From: Nitrospirae bacterium CG1_02_44_142
Lineage (GTDB): Bacteria > Nitrospirota > Thermodesulfovibrionia > Thermodesulfovibrionales > UBA1546
DNA length: 16,931 nt
Reading direction: 5' to 3'
Assembly (NCBI GenBank): GCA_001871685.1
Contig: MNVK01000054.1
Coordinates: 1-16,931, forward strand
Positions 14,954 to 16,931 of the stretch are shown piece after piece. The position numbers and the translations under genes were made by a program. The notes under the pieces are model-generated. The model searched no databases. It saw nothing but the letters and a program-made list of their open reading frames with translations, and was not told the DNA's origin. How positions within the stretch are numbered: position 1 is the first letter of the stretch; each line of letters begins with the position of its first letter.

Positions 14954-14989
14954 TCCCGCTCTTGTCGGGACTCGCCTTGCCGTCCCCTA
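14954..14989. repeat. Small palindromic element upstream of the methyltransferase gene
   Basis: TCCCG (14954-14958) and CGGGA (14966-14970) form a short hairpin, followed by a C/G-rich tail CTCGCCTTGCCGTCCCC. It looks like an interspersed element. If the longer start at 15014 were used it would encode DGKASPDKSG. Confidence 0.4.
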
Positions 14990-15015
14990 ATCTAAGTTTG
15001 CTCCATATTTTCATA

Positions 15016-15045
15016 TTGCTGAAATAAAAACCAGTAAGCTATACT
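15016..15045 (+). promoter_or_regulatory. Candidate promoter for the MgtE_N/Nramp pair
   Basis: TTGCTG (15016-15021) and TATACT (15040-15045) separated by 18 bp, facing the MgtE_N gene. The predicted transcript would start near 15052, at the foot of the hairpin that begins at 15054. Confidence 0.5.
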
Positions 15046-15053
15046 TTAAAAGC

Positions 15054-15101
15054 AGTGTCAGTGTCGGTTACCAGTGTTAGTTTCTTACTGACACAGACAC
15101 T
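15054..15101 (+). promoter_or_regulatory. Long stem-loop in the leader of the MgtE_N/Nramp operon
   Basis: 15054-15068 pairs with 15087-15101: 15 positions with one A-A mismatch and one G-T wobble, around an 18-nt loop. The left arm repeats AGTGTC; the right arm holds its complement GACAC. No T-run follows, so it is not a standard terminator. It ends 29 nt before the ATG and leaves the GGAGGAG ribosome site (15122-15128) free. It could be a leader control element, an mRNA-stabilising 5' hairpin, or simply a repeat. Confidence 0.7.
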
Positions 15102-15130
15102 AAGCACAGAAACTTCATTGCGGAGGAGCG

Positions 15131-16393
15131 ATGCCGTTTTTCAGCGAACTTTTTGTAAGTGAAATATTAAGAAAGCCTGTCCTGGACCCGAGAGGCGAGG
15201 AACTCGGCAGGGTGAAGGACCTGGTTGTTGTTAAAGGCGAGCCGCTGCCGAAGATTTCAAGCCTTGTCATAGAGAAAAAAAGAAAGCTCTTTAATCTCCC
15301 CTGGAGTGATTTGAGCATATTTAACAAAAGGATAATCGCTGCGAATATTTACGGCGCAGGGCTTCAGTCCTACGAACTCAGAGAGGAAGACCTCCTGGTG
15401 GCCAGGGATATTTTTGATAAGCAGATAGTTGACGCAAATGGAGCAAAGGTTGTGAGGGTGAACGACGTCAAGCTTGAAGGGCTTAACACAGAGGCCGTGC
15501 TTTTAGCTGTTGATGTGGGGATGAGGGGAATAATGAGGAGGCTTGGAGTTGAAAGAGGCGGAGAAGATTTGATGGGGTTTCTCAGGATGAGCCTGCCGCA
15601 TAATCTTATAAGCTGGAATTATATCCAGCCTCTGGAACCAAAACTTACTGCGATATCGCTCACGGTTACGAGGCAGATGGTGGCAGAACTGCACCCGGCG
15701 GACCTGGCGGCGATAATAAGCCAGGTTTCTCGCAAAGAGGGCGCTATTCTGTTTAAGGGCCTTGATGCAGAAACTGCCGCTGAGGCGCTTTCAGAACTTG
15801 AGCCTGATACACAGGCGGCAATAATAACAGGGATGGATACTGATAAGGCTGCTGACATAATAGAGGAGATGCCTCCTGATGAAGCCGCTGACGTCATAAG
15901 CGACCTGTCCGCAGAAAAGGCGCAGGAGATTCTCGGCAGCCTTGAAAAAGAGGATGCAGAGGACATTCAGGAACTTATGGGGCATGAAGAAGACACAGCA
16001 GGCGGTATTATGACAAATGCGTTTATAGCATACAGGCCTGAAACGAGCGTAAAAGAAGCCATTGAAAGCTTCAGAAGAGATGCAGAAGAAGTTGAGACCA
16101 TCTATTACATATATGTAACGGATGCTGAAGAGAAACTCAAAGGTGTGGTGTCGCTCAGGGAACTTCTTCTCTCGCCGCCTGAAACAAAGCTGTCGGATAT
16201 TATGGTAACCAAGTTCAAGACAGTCACGCCTGAGACAGATGAGATGCAGGTTGCCGGTATTATATCAAAGTATAACCTTGTCGCGCTTCCGGTTGTTGAC
16301 AGCGAAGGGTTTATCCTCGGCATTGTTGCGGTGGATGATATTATTGACAGGATTCTGCCGCCGGCGGCAAAACGCAAGAGGAGGAAGGTGTGA
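15131..16393 (+). CDS. PRC-barrel / MgtE N-domain / tandem CBS protein (regulatory module without channel)
   Basis: Cytoplasmic protein of 420 aa. Domains: PRC-barrel-like (about 8-72, SEILRKPVLDPRGEELGRVKDLVV), a second PRC-like part (about 90-155, IFDKQIVDANGAKVVRVNDV), MgtE N-terminal superhelical repeats (about 185-290, HPADLAAIISQVSR...EMPPDEAADVISDLSAEKAQEIL), and two CBS domains (about 293-350 and 356-410, with GGIMTN and LSDIMVTKFKTVTPETDEMQ). In MgtE the N and CBS domains sense Mg2+ and gate the transmembrane channel. Here the channel domain is absent and the protein ends in a basic tail KRKRRKV. The next gene is an Nramp transporter starting in the stop codon (GTGA), so this module probably regulates that permease. 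Good ribosome site GGAGGAG. The ion sensed is not shown by the sequence. Confidence 0.9.
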   Translation: MPFFSELFVSEILRKPVLDPRGEELGRVKDLVVVKGEPLPKISSLVIEKKRKLFNLPWSDLSIFNKRIIAANIYGAGLQSYELREEDLLVARDIFDKQIVDANGAKVVRVNDVKLEGLNTEAVLLAVDVGMRGIMRRLGVERGGEDLMGFLRMSLPHNLISWNYIQPLEPKLTAISLTVTRQMVAELHPADLAAIISQVSRKEGAILFKGLDAETAAEALSELEPDTQAAIITGMDTDKAADIIEEMPPDEAADVISDLSAEKAQEILGSLEKEDAEDIQELMGHEEDTAGGIMTNAFIAYRPETSVKEAIESFRRDAEEVETIYYIYVTDAEEKLKGVVSLRELLLSPPETKLSDIMVTKFKTVTPETDEMQVAGIISKYNLVALPVVDSEGFILGIVAVDDIIDRILPPAAKRKRRKV

Positions 16394-16931
16394 GCCTCTA
16401 CAGGAAAATAGCCCTGTTCCTTGCAGTTATGGGACCCGGAATAATAACTGCAAATATAGATAATGACGCAAGCGGCATCACAACATATTCTGTTGCCGGC
16501 GCACGTTTTGGTTACGCTTTATTATGGACATTAGTACCAACAACAGTAGCCCTTGTTGTAATACAGGAGATGATAGCCCGCATGGGCGTAATAACAGGGA
16601 AAGGGCTTTCCGACCTTATCAGGGAAAACTATGGGATAAAGGCTGCATTTTTCATGATGTTAGGCCTCCTCATCGCTAACTTTGGGAACACAGTTGCCAA
16701 TCTTGCAGGCTGGGCAGCAAGTATGGAGATACTCGGGTTGAGTAAATACATAATGATACCCGTTGGCGCAATTTCCATATGGATACTGGTCACAAAAGGA
16801 AGTTACCGGTTTGTTGAAAAGATACTTTTATTTGCATGCCTTTTGTACTTCGGATATGTTATTTCAGGGTTGATGGCAAAGCCTGAGTGGGTGCCGGTTC
16901 TTAAAAGCACCTTCGTACCGGAGATCAGATG
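16390..16931 (+). CDS. Nramp-family divalent metal transporter (N-terminal part, cut by window end)
   Basis: GTG start overlaps the previous stop (GTGA) and is preceded by GAGGAGG at 16378-16384. The reading frame is open to the window end (about 180 codons). It begins VSLYRKIALFLAVMGPGIITANIDNDASG, the first Nramp helix, followed by helices ALLWTLVPTTVALVVIQEM and MLGLLIANFGNTVANLAGWA. Nramp proteins import Mn2+, Fe2+ or related ions with protons. The TM1 metal-site motif that is DPGN in classical members reads DASG, placing this in a divergent bacterial branch; the substrate could differ. The TM6 motif lies beyond the window. It is co-transcribed with the MgtE_N/CBS gene. Confidence 0.9.
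   Translation, partial: MSLYRKIALFLAVMGPGIITANIDNDASGITTYSVAGARFGYALLWTLVPTTVALVVIQEMIARMGVITGKGLSDLIRENYGIKAAFFMMLGLLIANFGNTVANLAGWAASMEILGLSKYIMIPVGAISIWILVTKGSYRFVEKILLFACLLYFGYVISGLMAKPEWVPVLKSTFVPEIR

Noticed and set aside
15052..15130. Mg2+ (M-box) or Mn2+ riboswitch upstream of the MgtE_N gene
   Set aside because: The leader is under 80 nt with a single hairpin; known M-box and yybP-ykoY structures are larger and multi-branched.

Overview
The window is a 16.9 kb piece of a bacterial chromosome of moderate GC content. It carries housekeeping and cell-envelope genes and no phage, transposon, rRNA or tRNA genes. The organism is most likely an uncultured Nitrospirota (Thermodesulfovibrio-like) or a relative. 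This is inferred from the style of the proteins, a futalosine-pathway menaquinone gene (mqnD), an AspRS with the residues of the non-discriminating type, a Gram-negative LPS assembly lipoprotein, and in-frame repeat peptides inside core enzymes. The phylum call is an inference, not a proof.

Layout. (1) 20-1966 (+): a large secreted FecR-domain protein. (2) 2021-10153 (-): a co-directional block transcribed right to left: RluB-type pseudouridine synthase, AspRS, a small three-helix membrane protein, LeuRS, LptE and a CHASE2-type adenylate cyclase. Several junctions overlap (rluB/aspS by 26 bp; leuS/lptE and lptE/cyclase by ATGA). The FecR gene meets this block tail to tail. (3) 10225-14282 (+): pncC-like CinA domain gene, ligA, an endonuclease III-like glycosylase and mqnD, tightly packed and divergent from block 2. 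(4) 14277-14909 (-): an ICMT/NnrU-type membrane methyltransferase, tail to tail with mqnD. (5) 15131-16931 (+): a PRC-barrel/MgtE_N/CBS protein coupled by a GTGA overlap to an Nramp-family metal transporter that runs off the window. A promoter-like sequence and a strong 5'-leader hairpin lie upstream.

The most unusual signal is not a gene. Short arrays of degenerate 7-bp units sit inside the coding sequences of fecR-like, lptE, leuS, aspS and mqnD. Nearly all units can be phased to nnnAGTn on one strand (nnnGGTn in one array). The triplet before AGT is similar within an array and differs between arrays. All arrays keep the reading frame. In two exported proteins the array encodes the hydrophobic core of the signal peptide. 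A second class, G/C-run palindromes, is inserted in frame twice in leuS (as Pro-rich then Lys-Gly-Gly-rich peptides), and a different palindrome lies in aspS. The hairpin upstream of the MgtE_N gene is built from related AGTGTC words in inverted orientation. Together these suggest an interspersed heptamer repeat system, reminiscent of cyanobacterial STRR heptamers, that is tolerated within or captured by essential genes.

Other points of interest are an MgtE regulatory module without its channel partnered with an Nramp permease whose first-helix motif is divergent, an endonuclease III homologue lacking both the lyase lysine and the fourth cluster cysteine, and a CHASE2 cyclase in the position where E. 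coli has holA.
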